From Prosopocoilus inquinatus (taxonomy: Eukaryota > Arthropoda > Insecta > Coleoptera > Lucanidae), in assembly GCA_036172665.1 (NCBI GenBank), contig CM069872.1, positions 48,346,101 to 48,410,100 on the forward strand: a stretch of 64,000 nt of DNA. Direction: 5' to 3'. The notes under the pieces were generated by a model. The model did not search any database, was not told the origin of the DNA, and worked only from the letters and a program-made list of their open reading frames with translations. The stretch's first letter is position 1, and each line of letters begins with the position of its first letter. Below are positions 35,901 to 47,086 of the stretch, piece by piece. The translations under genes and the position numbers were made by a program.

Positions 35901-37206
35901 TACGATCGAAAAGAAGAAACTTAAAGAGGTGTTCAGATTGGCTGGCAAAGTTGTGTGGATCGATATGCCTTTAGATAAAGAGGGTCGTTGTCGTGGTTTT
36001 GCTGTCATTGAGTATGAACATCCCGTTGAATCTGTTCAAGCAATTTCTATGTTTCATAATCAACAATTATTTGATCGTCCAATGACAGTTCGTATGGATC
36101 GCATTCCCGACAGAGAAAAATTACCAGAAGGACTGAAATCCATTGGCATGGGGCTCGGAGTAAACGGAGAACCTCTCAAGGATGTTGCGCATAATTTACC
36201 ATCAGGAGGCGGAAACTGCGGCAACGCCAATACAACAGGCAATACCGGCCCAGGTATTTTGGGTGCGGTACCTAGTTTGATGGGTATTAATACTGCGGCA
36301 GCGTTGAGTAATCTTAATACTGTCAATTCAGCCCTCGGCAATTTAAATACTACTTCCGCTGTACTACAGGCAGCGAATTTAGCAAATTTGCCAAACAATT
36401 TACTTGCCAGCAGCCTCGGTGGCGGAGATTTGAGTTTAGCAGCCGCTAATCTTGTTAACAACCCTCTTGTTCAAAATCAGTCGTTGGCTAGTCTCACAAA
36501 TTCTTCAACCCTAAATAGTGCTTCAAATTTCAATCGTTCAGATAATTCGTACCTGGGCGGGCAAACTTCCAACTTTCAAAGTAATGCCACTAGTGGTGGC
36601 GGTGGCAGTTTTGGAACAGGGAGAAATTTTCAGTCAAATTATGATTCGTCAAAAGGCAGTGGTAATTTTGGTTTCGGCGGAGGCGACCGTGATGGTCGTT
36701 CTAATTACAATGCAAACAACAGCGGCGGAAGTGGATCTGGAAACCAGCTGCTACGATCAACGACCGGAACTAACAAAAATTCAGGATTCTCCAATAAAAT
36801 ACTGATTTCCAATGTAAGTTTTTCAGTAATATCTTTGATTTTATTTTGTTTTATTCCCCGAATAAACCAATTACAGCTTCCACCAACAGCGAGCTATCAG
36901 ATGCTGAGGGATAAATGTCTTGAATTTGGTGAAGTACAACGCGTAGATGACAAAGGCAACGGGTCTGTGCTCGTTTCTTTTGCTAATGAATGGGACGCAG
37001 AAAGCGCTATTAGTATCCTTTTGATTTTTTTTTTCGTTTTTCAAAAGCAGAATCATTCCGTGTTCTTTATTCTCATTTAAAAGTAGTCAAAGCGTGAGTT
37101 AGCCGTCTTGTGATAATTTTGAAACAATTTCCTTAATTATGTAACAGAAAACATGGACCGGGCCAGGATCGATGGTCGTACAATTGATGTTCGTTTCTAT
37201 TATTAG
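32933..37206 (+). CDS. rump: hnRNP M-like RNA-binding protein (rumpelstiltskin), complete, 4 coding exons
   Basis: Nuclear/cytoplasmic RNA-binding protein; in Drosophila the orthologue binds mRNA localisation elements. Coding exons: 32933-33535, 35893-36813, 36877-37012, 37148-37206, giving 572 aa. A charged Arg/Asp/Ser N-terminus (residues 1-40) precedes RRM1 (CRVYVSNIPYEYRW and RGCGIVEF, about 46-122). RRM2 is split by the 2.36 kb intron (NRIFVAN | LEYTIEKKKLKEVF, RNP1 RGFAVIEY, about 195-270). IGMGLG follows RRM2, as in hnRNP M, then a long Gly/Asn/Leu/Ser-rich linker (about 285-495), and RRM3 (NKILISN | LPPTASYQML, about 501-571) ends the protein at VRFYY. The start was chosen because ATG 32933 lies two bases after an acceptor and begins MTDDEKDRSRDR. 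Candidate poly(A) signals lie near 37388 and 38347. Confidence 0.93.
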
Positions 37207-39197
37207 ACTCGTAGATTCGTTTTATAATTCGCTAAATACAGTTTGGTTAAATTAGGAATGCTACTATTTCTATGTCGTTTTTTTTCTCGAAGTTAATTCC
37301 AAGTTTTAGTCAGTATTATTAACTGAGACAGAAAATTTTATGATCATGACCGTTTGGTTTATATGTGTCAAAAATGTGTTTAGTTTTCAATAAATGAATA
37401 TCATTAGCTTATGTATCACTGCCGTACTTATTTAAACCCGTTGTTTAATTGAAGTTCTAGGATGCTGATTTCTACCCGTAGGGTATTTTTACATTTGCGG
37501 AGGTGTTTTTGTTAATTTTGTTTGTCGGTAAGTTTCTCAAGCAGTATATTTTGTTGATATTGTTCAGTTTTCGTTCACTTGCGAAGAAAGTCGACCTTCT
37601 CCACCAACTCAACAGAGGAATTTATTTTTAATTTGAAGTTTTAATTTCACCTTTTTAACTTGTTAAATCCTAGGCACTTGACTTGGCAGAATGGGGCAAA
37701 ACTCGGTGCGTTTACAGCAGGCTTAAGATGATTTCAAGTTGTTAAAACTACTACAGTTTGCTTTGTTTAGAGGTATTTATCGGAAGAAGAGGTTCTGCAG
37801 AATGTTGGGTATAACTAATACAAAGATATACATACAATAATTTTGTTAATCCTAACAAATGATGATTTCCATCTGTTTGGCTATTTGTCTAAAGAAATAT
37901 GGAAGTGAGAGATTGGTCGTTTCTCCACTGGAAGTGCTTATTTGTAGGTGTCGTTTATCGTTAGCAGGTGTGATTTGGCCGATTTTACTACTGAAGTTTT
38001 GTTGAATCAGTAACAAATGGAAATCGTATTTGTTTTATTTATTACAAGCATTTATGTATTTCAAACTACCGTGAGGTGTTAATCTGTCAGTATCCTTTTT
38101 TTTGTTTTAGTTTATAAAATTTGGAACGTGATTACCATCGTTGTAAAAGTCAACAACTGGAGATACAGAAATAGAAGAGTCCAAGTATATTTATTGTGAA
38201 CTGGATGAACCAAGATATTCTTCTTCACACGTTTGATTGCAAGAAAAGTGACCGTTGCATTTGCAATTAAAGGATTTCTTATTTCTCGAGTAGAATCTTA
38301 CGTAAGATCTAATTAAAAATTATGTACCAATGTATTTCTCATTGATCAAATAAACAATTTTATAAGTGTTAAAACGTAATTTATCAATTCCTCTATTTTT
38401 TCATGTTGCTGCGTATATTATATTTTCCGGATGTAAGTGCCGTATGAGACGTTTAAAATGAAAAAGAAATGTTACCTTAATTAGGAATGGGCAAAGTGGT
38501 TAATTACAAATATTTATAAATAGCAGTTAAAAGGGCCTTTTTTTTACCGAGTACAGACTGTCGCTATGGTAACAACCAATCATAAAGCTTTGTGATTGGT
38601 TGTTACCATAACAACAGTCTGTTAAATTTAACGTACTCGGTACAGAATATTCCCTAATTATCAGATTATAGATAAGATATAAGATTATAGTTTTACGTTG
38701 GTGTCATACATGCTTTACTAAATAAAATAGTAATTTTTGACTTCTGGCTTTTTATAAATATATAAATATCTTTGAAATATACGCGGTATGTATTTAACCA
38801 TCTGCGCTTCTCACATCGCACATCTACCCGATAACCTTGGAAAACATTTCCGCGCGTTGGTGATAAAAATTTATGGTTCTCTTAATTTCTTATTCAGGAT
38901 TACCGGTTGAGAACCGCTGTAAAATTTAGGTTATTTCAGGTTGGCGATGTGGCTGAACGTCCTTTAGTTGCTAAGTTCACAACATATTTATGGATTTTAC
39001 TTTCGAGGACCAGCTGATTTTCGATTACGTAATCAAATTCACACTTACATGACGTAGAGCGACGTATAAGTACGAGCCTCCCGGCACCGCTGGGTAATAT
39101 CGCTTATCCAGTGTTGAGTTTGACCGCGGTGGTCGTGGTAGTTTCGTTGTCGCCATTTTTAAAACGTAGTGCGTAGTTTTCGTAATATACATCTACG
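37207..39197. other. Intergenic region rump / Gdh
   Basis: Holds the rump 3' UTR (AATAAA near 37388 and 38347), a hairpin MITE (38547-38640) and, upstream of 39198, the presumed Gdh promoter and 5' UTR. No further gene seen. Confidence 0.55.
38547..38640. mobile_element. Hairpin MITE
   Basis: CCGAGTACAGACTG ... ATGGTAACAACCAATCA is mirrored by TGATTGGTTGTTACCAT ... CGTACTCGG. The inner motif is shared with 4355-4493. Confidence 0.7.
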
Positions 39198-42100
39198 ATG
39201 TTCCACTTAAAATCTATATCAAAAGCCGTTGCTCCGGCTGTGAAAAACTATAATGCTGAAACGGTCACACTGATAAAATTGCTGCCGTCTGTGTTCCAAA
39301 CGCGGACCTATGCGGACCACCAAATACCGGATAGACTTAAAGACATGCCCACCAATCCGAATCCGAAATTTTTCGACATGGTAGAGTATTTCTTCCATCG
39401 GGCCTGTATAATCGTTGAGGATAAATTAGTGGAAGATTTGAAATACCGAAAAGGCCAGAGATTGACTCTTGATCAACGCAAGGCCAAAGTAAAGGGTATT
39501 CTTACTCTTATGGAACAATGCGACCATGTAATTGAAATAGCTTTTCCGATTAAGAGAGATAACGGCGAATATGAAATGATAAAGGGCTACAGAGCACAAC
39601 ACAGTACGCATAGAACACCGTGTAAGGGTGGTAAGTATTTTTTTGTAAATCGTTTGTGAACTCGTGGAGGAGATATAGGGAGGATTCACCGATGTTCGTA
39701 TATGCAATATACGAATCTTGACTACATAAATCGATTACTGCAGTGTTGACAACTATTCTTTCATGTAACTGCCTAAACATAACAGGAGCGAATCGCAAAA
39801 AAGAGAAAATTTCTGCAACGATTTTCTTATCAACCGACAGCTTTATACATATCAGTCAAGCAGATATGAAGTATTTTTTTGCTGTGAAGTGTTGGGTAAA
39901 CTGAACATGTGTTAGAATAAAACAATTGAACTGATAACATTGTAGCAAATACAATAACACCATATATGACATAATTCGCGTGTAATTAAATACGTATATA
40001 TCATTCCTTATTTATTTGTAATCCCAATAAGCCATGATTTTATGTTAATAGGTCGGCTATCATTTAAAATTAGACAAATTAATTTGTAGTGTTTTCGACT
40101 GACTGCTCTGCGGACCTCTAAGAGTATCATCCATCCTCTGTTTTTACATGAGGGTAAAACAATATCGAGATACTCTGAGAGTGCTTCCGGATCGAAAACG
40201 CTGTTCAACTTAAATGATACTCCTGCATGTGAACCACGCCCTTAAGAACATTCAGCGCAAGAGCTACGAAACTGTTAAAGGTATCATTTAAGTTGAGCGT
40301 CGTAGTATATGAATACCACATTCTCACTAGACTTTCAAGGCATGTTAGTGTGTCTTTCCTTAATTCATTTAAATAAAGAATGGTTTACACATAACTATCC
40401 AACTCGAACTGAAATGGCCTTTAAGAGAAATCCACATACTTCTGTATACAAGTTTTTTTTTTTTGTTTTTGATTCGCTTATAAGCAACAGTATAAAAACA
40501 AATGACGCAGTAAGTGAGGAAGGACGAAATAAACTTAGGAGTTTGTGCTTTGTATTTTCATTGATTTTATGGATTGATGTTTTCAATATCAATTCAAATA
40601 CTGTCACTAAAATTTTGTTTATATTTCTTTGTTTTTCTAAATCTTTTTTTTTTGAAAGATTCTGTGATGATACTGTCAATTTTAATAATTGTCTTTTTGT
40701 TATAATACCCTTAAAAATTAATTGTGCAGTGTTTCAAAGACTCAACAAAAACCATGCAGTTGTCTGAACCACCCTGTACAATAAGCTTCGTAAATTGAAA
40801 GTCTGTGACAGTGTGTGTAGGATTACTACATCAAAGTTAAGATAAATAGATAAATTTACATAATGTGAATAACAATAATTGATAATAAATATAGGTGGGT
40901 CAATGACGTTTACCCAACGTTAAGAATAAACTAAAAAGATAATTTTAAACAATTCAAAAACAAAGGCGAACAAATTGTGTCTCGTGTCTCATCGAGTACG
41001 TGTGTAAAAAAATGGTGGGACGTGCGGACTGTGTAGGAATTATAATGCTAGCTCTTTTCACGTAATGAATGTTTGTGCCAGCGCTCCACGAGATAAAATT
41101 ATTTTGCTAAAAATAAGTTCAGCATAGGCCAACTTTAGCCATCTTTGCTTGGGATCTCAAAAGACCCAGTGTTTTATTTGAATGAAATCATATTTTGCGA
41201 TGCCAGTAGGTACAGTTTATCTTATTTAAAAAATGTTTAAATTTGAAATTGATAAAATATGCCCTTTTCTGTAGGCAGTATTTGATCAGCACGCTTTTTG
41301 GGTGGATTTTTAGGGCATTCGGTATAATGGTTATTATATGTATTATAATTTGAATTTGAGTTTCTATTTTAGAGAACTTGGAAAATTGACGGTGCCTCCG
41401 GGCTGAAGAAGTTTACAATAAATGTTATGTGTAATTAATAATAAACTGTGAAAATTTTAATTAATTAATTAATATGCATTTTAATTTTCACCAAGTGAAG
41501 GCCATGGTAGTCGTAGAATGGAAGGAGAAGCTTGTATGGAACTTAAAACATATTTCCACAGTATTATTGTATTCTTGCATTTCTATTTGTAGATTTTATT
41601 TATAATATAACTGAAAAGCTGAGTCTTTCTGCAATTCTTTTTATTTTCTTCACCCACGACCCGTTTCATCGTCTTAACTATAAATAGTTACAATATATTT
41701 TCGATTTATAGTTTACACTTGAAAATGTTAAGACGACGAAATCGGTTGCGATTGAAGAAAATAAATTCAATTACATTATTTTTCCATAGCATATAACATC
41801 GATTATTATTATTATTTTACCGAAAAAATTAAGAATCACACGTTACATTTTGCTGAGAATCAAACAACATAAACAAACTCGGACTCATTGTTAATCTTCG
41901 ACCTTCTACGACCTATTTATCAATTTAATAGACAAAAATTTATAAACTGTGTTTCTAATGAACAGCTCTTTTATCTTAAAAGGTGAAACCTACTGGAAAA
42001 TATTTCAGCTTAAATGGAAACGAAAATTGATAGTTTTTACTTGCTAACGATTTTGGACTTTGATATCTACCAATATGTATAATGGATGACTCTATTTGAT

Positions 42101-45100
42101 TTATCCAATGTGGATATTATTTTACACGATTATAACATGATTCAATAAATTTCAGGTTTCATAAGGCTATGGAATAAAATTTTATGTCTTGGCTAAACAC
42201 AGATTTTGCTGACAACTTGATAACATCTAACCTTTCTTAACTGAAATATTAAACCGCCAGTTTAATTAAATTCATTTTTATTTTTTACTTTTATAGAATG
42301 GTTTTTACAACTGAACAGAAAGTTTACATCTTACTTTGAGTGTTTTGTACTGTGATGCGTATATTATTTAATACACCTAATTAATTAATACTTCTTTCTT
42401 AAATTCTTTAATTTTAATTCATATGTTATTTATAACTGAAAATTGAATATCTCTTGTGCGTGTGCTAATCGTTGCTAATATTTACTCAGAAGTTTAAAAA
42501 CATACAAACAACGATTTATCACTAATTAAAGACCTGACAAATATGTTTTCGACGATCTATAAATAAAGTTAACTCGGTAAATTGACTCTAATTGTTATCT
42601 CATATAAATTACTCCCTGGGACGCAATTAATATGAAGGTGTATCAGTCGTTTAATAAGATCAAGATAATAAATAAAGTCAACAAAACGTACGAATTGTAA
42701 TATTTTGACAGTTTCTGTGCGTAGCTACACCTATTGCGAGAAAATAAAAATAAATGCTTCAACTTTTTTCCTATCACAAGTTAACTTTAACCTTCAGTTT
42801 ATTGCCATGGTAACAATTGTCTTCGTACAGTCGCGATCAAACGGATCGAGACCGATTGACGGTTCTGAAAACCCTTACCACCAGCATCACTAAGAGCGCG
42901 AGTAGCTTGCAGCGGTCTCGATTAGGTTGGTCGCGACTGTATTTACCTGTTATTATAGAAATAAACTGAAAATTAACGTTAACTTAGGATTGAAAAACCA
43001 AGCCTGAAGAGTCATTATCATATTACTAATTAATTTTTTTTCTACAAACTTATTAGCGGTATGTTTTAATGTTTATTTGCTTCTCGTTTTACGGGTTAAC
43101 AAGTTGAAACATTTTTATTTTTCTTTCGAAATATTTCCACATAGAGGTTGGTTAGCCGGTAAATTTATTCGTTTTTTTTTTTTTTTTTGAAATCGTAAAC
43201 TTCAAGGTTCTTCTTCTTTGTATTAGTTGCCGAAGCCGTCAGCCAATATCGTGAAAGTGTGCAATTTAAAGTTTGTAATTGGAATTTTGATGACACGTAT
43301 AAATTCTTAATTAAAGCTAACGTACTTTAACATACAAAGCACTTAAACGTAAAGAAAATCGATACATTCGCGATGCGCATTAAGTTAGATTGTTCCTATT
43401 TTAACTTAATTGCATGAAAAACACAGGAAGTGGTAATTACTTACTTCCGTTTTAATGCGAACAAAGAGAGAGTCAAAATTTAACTAAAATTATGCGCTAC
43501 CATGGAAACAATACTGAAACTGTTTCTGATCAACATACAATTAATTAATTAGGCTCTGTCTTACCACCTGCTGATAAATTTATAGTTTTCCAGCATATTA
43601 ACCGGCAGATAAATTTATCAGGATGTGGTAAGATCAGGCCTTAGTTGCGCAGAATTCGTTGCACACGAGTGTTTAATTCCAGAACAAATCCGCGGTGGTT
43701 CTGATACTGTATAAACTAAAATAGAGATAAAGTACGTTGTACCCTAATAAACTATCTTCTAATCTAGTCGAAAATAATTTACTTAATTTTAACTGTATTT
43801 ACATTTGCTGGATTAGTTGTTGGGTAATTAAAGTGTATAATCAACAACTTAATTCAAAATTTAAATTTATGATTAATTTACTCATGGAGGGTTTATTCAC
43901 CGTCTTTATCATGAGGTTAACTTATCTATCAATCGAAATATGTCATACGTGTATCTGCACACATAACCCATAGATATATTTAACCTTGGGATAAGGTGGT
44001 GACGAAATCGACCATCAATAAAATATGAAAAAAAGCATTTCTTTCCTTGTATTTCAGGAATTCGGTATTCAATGGACGTCTCAAGAGATGAAGTCAAAGC
44101 GCTTTCCGCCTTAATGACGTTCAAGTGCGCTTGCGTCGACGTTCCATTTGGAGGGGGCAAAGCCGGTGTCAAAATTAATCCGAAGGAATACTCTGATCAT
44201 GAACTAGAGAAAATCACCAGACGATTCGCTCTAGAATTGGCTAAGAAAGGTTTCATTGGTAAGTTAAATGCTAGGTAAAATTAATAATTTTCAGAATAAA
44301 TACTGGAAGTAAACCTTAGCGAAAAGCAAGTAACAACTTGAATTGTCACTGTCAGCATGGAATTCCCTCATTTGAAAGTCCATATTGCCTACGTTCCAAA
44401 GACCGAAAAGTACTTTGGTCTGCAAGCAAAAGAAACGTCGGTAATTCATGCTGACAGTTTCCACAGCAATTTAGCCGGTGTGGCTGACCGTACTACCTAA
44501 ACAGTTTTGTCAATTTAAACAAAAAATACGCGTGTTGAATTTTATATAAAACTAAAAGTAGGTATAAAACGAATTTAAAAAATTATTTTTCAAACGTGAC
44601 AATATACATTGATGAAATTTAAATTTCTTAGGTCCTGGAATTGATGTACCTGCACCTGACATGGGCACGGGAGAACGTGAAATGTCTTGGATCGCAGACA
44701 CCTACGGAAAAACAATAGGTTTCAGCGATATTAATTCTCACGCTTGCGTGACCGGCAAACCTATCAATCAGGGTGGTATCCACGGGCGTGTATCAGCCAC
44801 CGGCAGAGGCGTCTTCCACGGCTTGGAAAACTTTATTAACGAAGCCAGTTACATGAGCTTGATTGGCACGACGCCTGGATGGGGCGGAAAGACGTTCATC
44901 GTCCAAGGCTTCGGTAACGTGGGTCTGCACACAATGCGGTATCTTCACCGTGCTGGAGCCACTTGCATTGGTATTATAGAACACGATGGTTCTATTTATA
45001 ATCCTCAGGGCATAGATCCAAAGGTTGGTTTACCCATACATTAATCATCAACATAAAGAATATTTAATGTACTGGAGAAACATGCGTCGCTTGTAAACTA

Positions 45101-46417
45101 CATCGTAAATGTTTGAATTATTTCCCTGAATAAGTGGTTGCAAAACGCCTATGTCTTTAGGCTTTATCCTCGCAAACTACATCGTAAATGTTTGAATTAT
45201 TTCCCTGAATAAGTGGTTGCAAAACGCCTATGTCTTTAGGCTTTATCCTCGCAAACCTTTCCCTTTCGATCGAAGTAACCTCCTAATACACAGTTCAGCT
45301 CCATCAACCTTGAATAAATATTTCACGCTTCGATCCCGAAAGCTCAAAATCCGAAAAACACTGTTCAATTCTTTCACCCATGTTTCTTTTACCCTTTGCA
45401 ATTTCGAAGCTTATCAAATAATTACATTTACCAGGATCTAGAAGAGCATCGTATTGCAAACGGAACCATTGTTGGTTTTCCTGGAGCTCAAGCTTACGAA
45501 GGAGAAAATTTATTATTCGAACAGTGCGACATCCTCGTACCCGCAGCCATAGAAAAAGTTATAAACAAGGACAACGCGCACAAAATTAGCGCTAAGGTAC
45601 CGTAGACAGGAATTTATTTAGTTTTTTTGGTACATTTCTTCGTTGCACAGATCATCGCAGAAGCTGCAAATGGTCCGACCACTCCCGCCGCCGATCAAAT
45701 TCTAATTCAGAAAAACATTATGGTCATTCCAGATCTGTACATTAATGCCGGTGGTGTTACGGTGTCCTTTTTCGAATGGTTGAAAAACTTGAATCATGTT
45801 TCCTACGGCAGATTAACATTCAAATATGAACGTGATTCTAATTACCAATTGTTAGGTAAGTTAGATTTAAAGGCAGAGTCTTCCTGTCGACGCGATTATT
45901 TTCATTTCATCGTCGAAGAGTCTGAAATTGTAATAAATTGTTCATACTAAAAAAATAATAAGTACAAAGTTTTTTTAATCTCAAACCGGACAGAAGAATG
46001 AAGGGAAAACATTCAACGTTTCGCTATAAATTTATAGCTTCGTCAGGAGTGTCAACGGACAACTTCAATTAAAAAAATAATAATTTCTAGAATCTGTGCA
46101 AGAATCTCTGGAGCGTCGTTTCGGACGTGTGGGTGGCCGTATTCCTGTTACACCCTCCGAATCCTTCCAGAAGAAAATTTCCGGCGCGTCTGAAAAAGAC
46201 ATCGTCCATTCTGGTCTTGACTATACCATGGAAAGATCGGCGAAAGTAAGGAATTAATTATCTTGAAAGTGCGTAATTAAAACATGTTTCGTACTTTTAG
46301 GCCATCATGAAGACCGCAGTGAAGTTCAATTTGGGCTTAGATTTGAGGACCGCCGCTTACATCAATTCAATTGAGAAAATCTTCAATACTTACAACGAAG
46401 CGGGACTTACGTTTTAA
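39198..46417 (+). CDS. Gdh: Mitochondrial glutamate dehydrogenase, complete, 7 exons
   Basis: Catalyses reversible oxidative deamination of glutamate to 2-oxoglutarate in the mitochondrial matrix. Exons: 39198-39630, 44058-44258, 44632-45023, 45435-45596, 45651-45855, 46091-46245, 46301-46417, giving 554 aa, the usual animal length. The N-terminus ([18 protein letters not shown]...) is a mitochondrial presequence. The catalytic core is split by the first intron at PCKG|GIRYS, followed by the active-site Lys in [16 protein letters not shown] (about residue 179). The Rossmann nucleotide-binding segment is [18 protein letters not shown], and [16 protein letters not shown] and [16 protein letters not shown] are typical GDH stretches. 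The C-terminus is [20 protein letters not shown]. Intron 1 (4.4 kb) and intron 2 carry foldback repeats; intron 3 carries a 79-bp perfect tandem duplication. Confidence 0.96.
40091..40200. mobile_element. Foldback element, family D, in Gdh intron 1
   Basis: GTTTTCGACTG... is mirrored by ...GATCGAAAAC. The interior CCATCCTCTGTTTTTACATG is nearly identical to 51893-52013, and its core resembles the tandem unit at 2264-2795. Confidence 0.7.
40202..40300. repeat. Hairpin next to the family D element
   Basis: GTTCAACTTAAATGATAC is mirrored by GTATCATTTAAGTTGAGC. Confidence 0.6.
40309..40767 (+). other. Unexplained 152-codon open frame in Gdh intron 1
   Basis: ATG-to-stop frame encoding a Phe/Asn/Lys-rich hydrophobic product with poly-Phe runs from T-tracts. 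There is no recognisable domain, no typical coding bias and no splice context, and the antisense strand is also open for 94 codons. Most likely chance or transposon debris. Confidence 0.15.
41640..41765. mobile_element. Foldback element in Gdh intron 1
   Basis: ATTTTCTTCACCCACGACCC ... TCATCGTCTTAAC is mirrored by GTTAAGACGACGAAATCGGT ... GAAGAAAAT. Confidence 0.65.
42778..42986. mobile_element. Nested foldback MITEs
   Basis: The outer inverted repeat AAGTTAACTTTAACCTTCAG / CTGAAAATTAACGTTAACTT (family C-like, with TTTATTGCCATGGTAACAAT) is split by an inner perfect-ended foldback, TACAGTCGCG ... CGCGACTGTA, at 42826-42941. The inner one inserted into the loop of the older one. Confidence 0.7.
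43551..43641. mobile_element. Short foldback MITE
   Basis: AGGCTCTGTCTTACCACCTG is mirrored by ATGTGGTAAGATCAGGCCT, with inner TGATAAATTTAT / ATAAATTTATCA. Lies in Gdh intron 1. Confidence 0.75.
44347..44464. mobile_element. Foldback element in Gdh intron 2
   Basis: ACTGTCAGCATGGAATT is mirrored by AATTCATGCTGACAGT. Confidence 0.7.
45095..45256. repeat. Perfect 79-bp tandem duplication in Gdh intron 3
   Basis: The segment beginning AAACTACATCGTAAATG at 45095 is repeated without visible mismatch from 45174. It is either a very recent duplication or an assembly artefact. Confidence 0.85.
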
Positions 46418-47086
46418 ATTAATTGAACAATCGTGTATTCAGTTATTTTTTGATTCATCTATTAACAGTATTTTATGCGAGAGGGTACATTGTATTGTGT
46501 ATTAATTATTGTATGTAATAATTCATCTTGTGCTGCATCAGTTTGTCTCATGGTATTGAAATGGCTATTAATATAAAAATTTTAAACTTCTTGGGTCTAT
46601 TTTTGACGAACTTAGAAAATAATTAAAAAACAGGAGTATTTCATTCTGACCTTATTGTACTGATCAGTACAAAACAATCGGTTTTTATTCGATAACAGTT
46701 TACTCAAAAATCAAGTGTGTCACAAACAACAACTTAGCATGCGTCGCGTGGTAAAACTGGTTGGTCGTCAAAGGGAAATCGTACTAACATGTTAAAGCGC
46801 GCTACCGAGAGTGAGTCGTTCCCGACGCAACGGATGCTACAAAACAGTATAATTATCACTATTCAACTTTAAAATTGATTAACAAGTTGATAGTATCTAC
46901 TTCTACTCGAAAATAGAAATATAAGAACTCATAAAATATTACGAAACAAAATCACTTATTACTTTTTTATTACTTAATATTATATAAAATCTAATATACA
47001 AACAATATAATACAATGCCACATTATTAAAACACATTCTTTAAAAGCGCTCGGATTCCAATTAATGTACAGATTCTTACGTGAGAC
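46418..47086. other. Convergent 3' region Gdh / hfp
   Basis: Tail-to-tail 3' UTRs. A minus-strand AATAAA near 46966 suits hfp. No gene seen. Confidence 0.55.

Noticed and set aside
40395..40679. 94-codon minus-strand frame in Gdh intron 1
   Set aside because: Lies opposite another non-coding-looking frame; homopolymer-rich and without a recognisable family.
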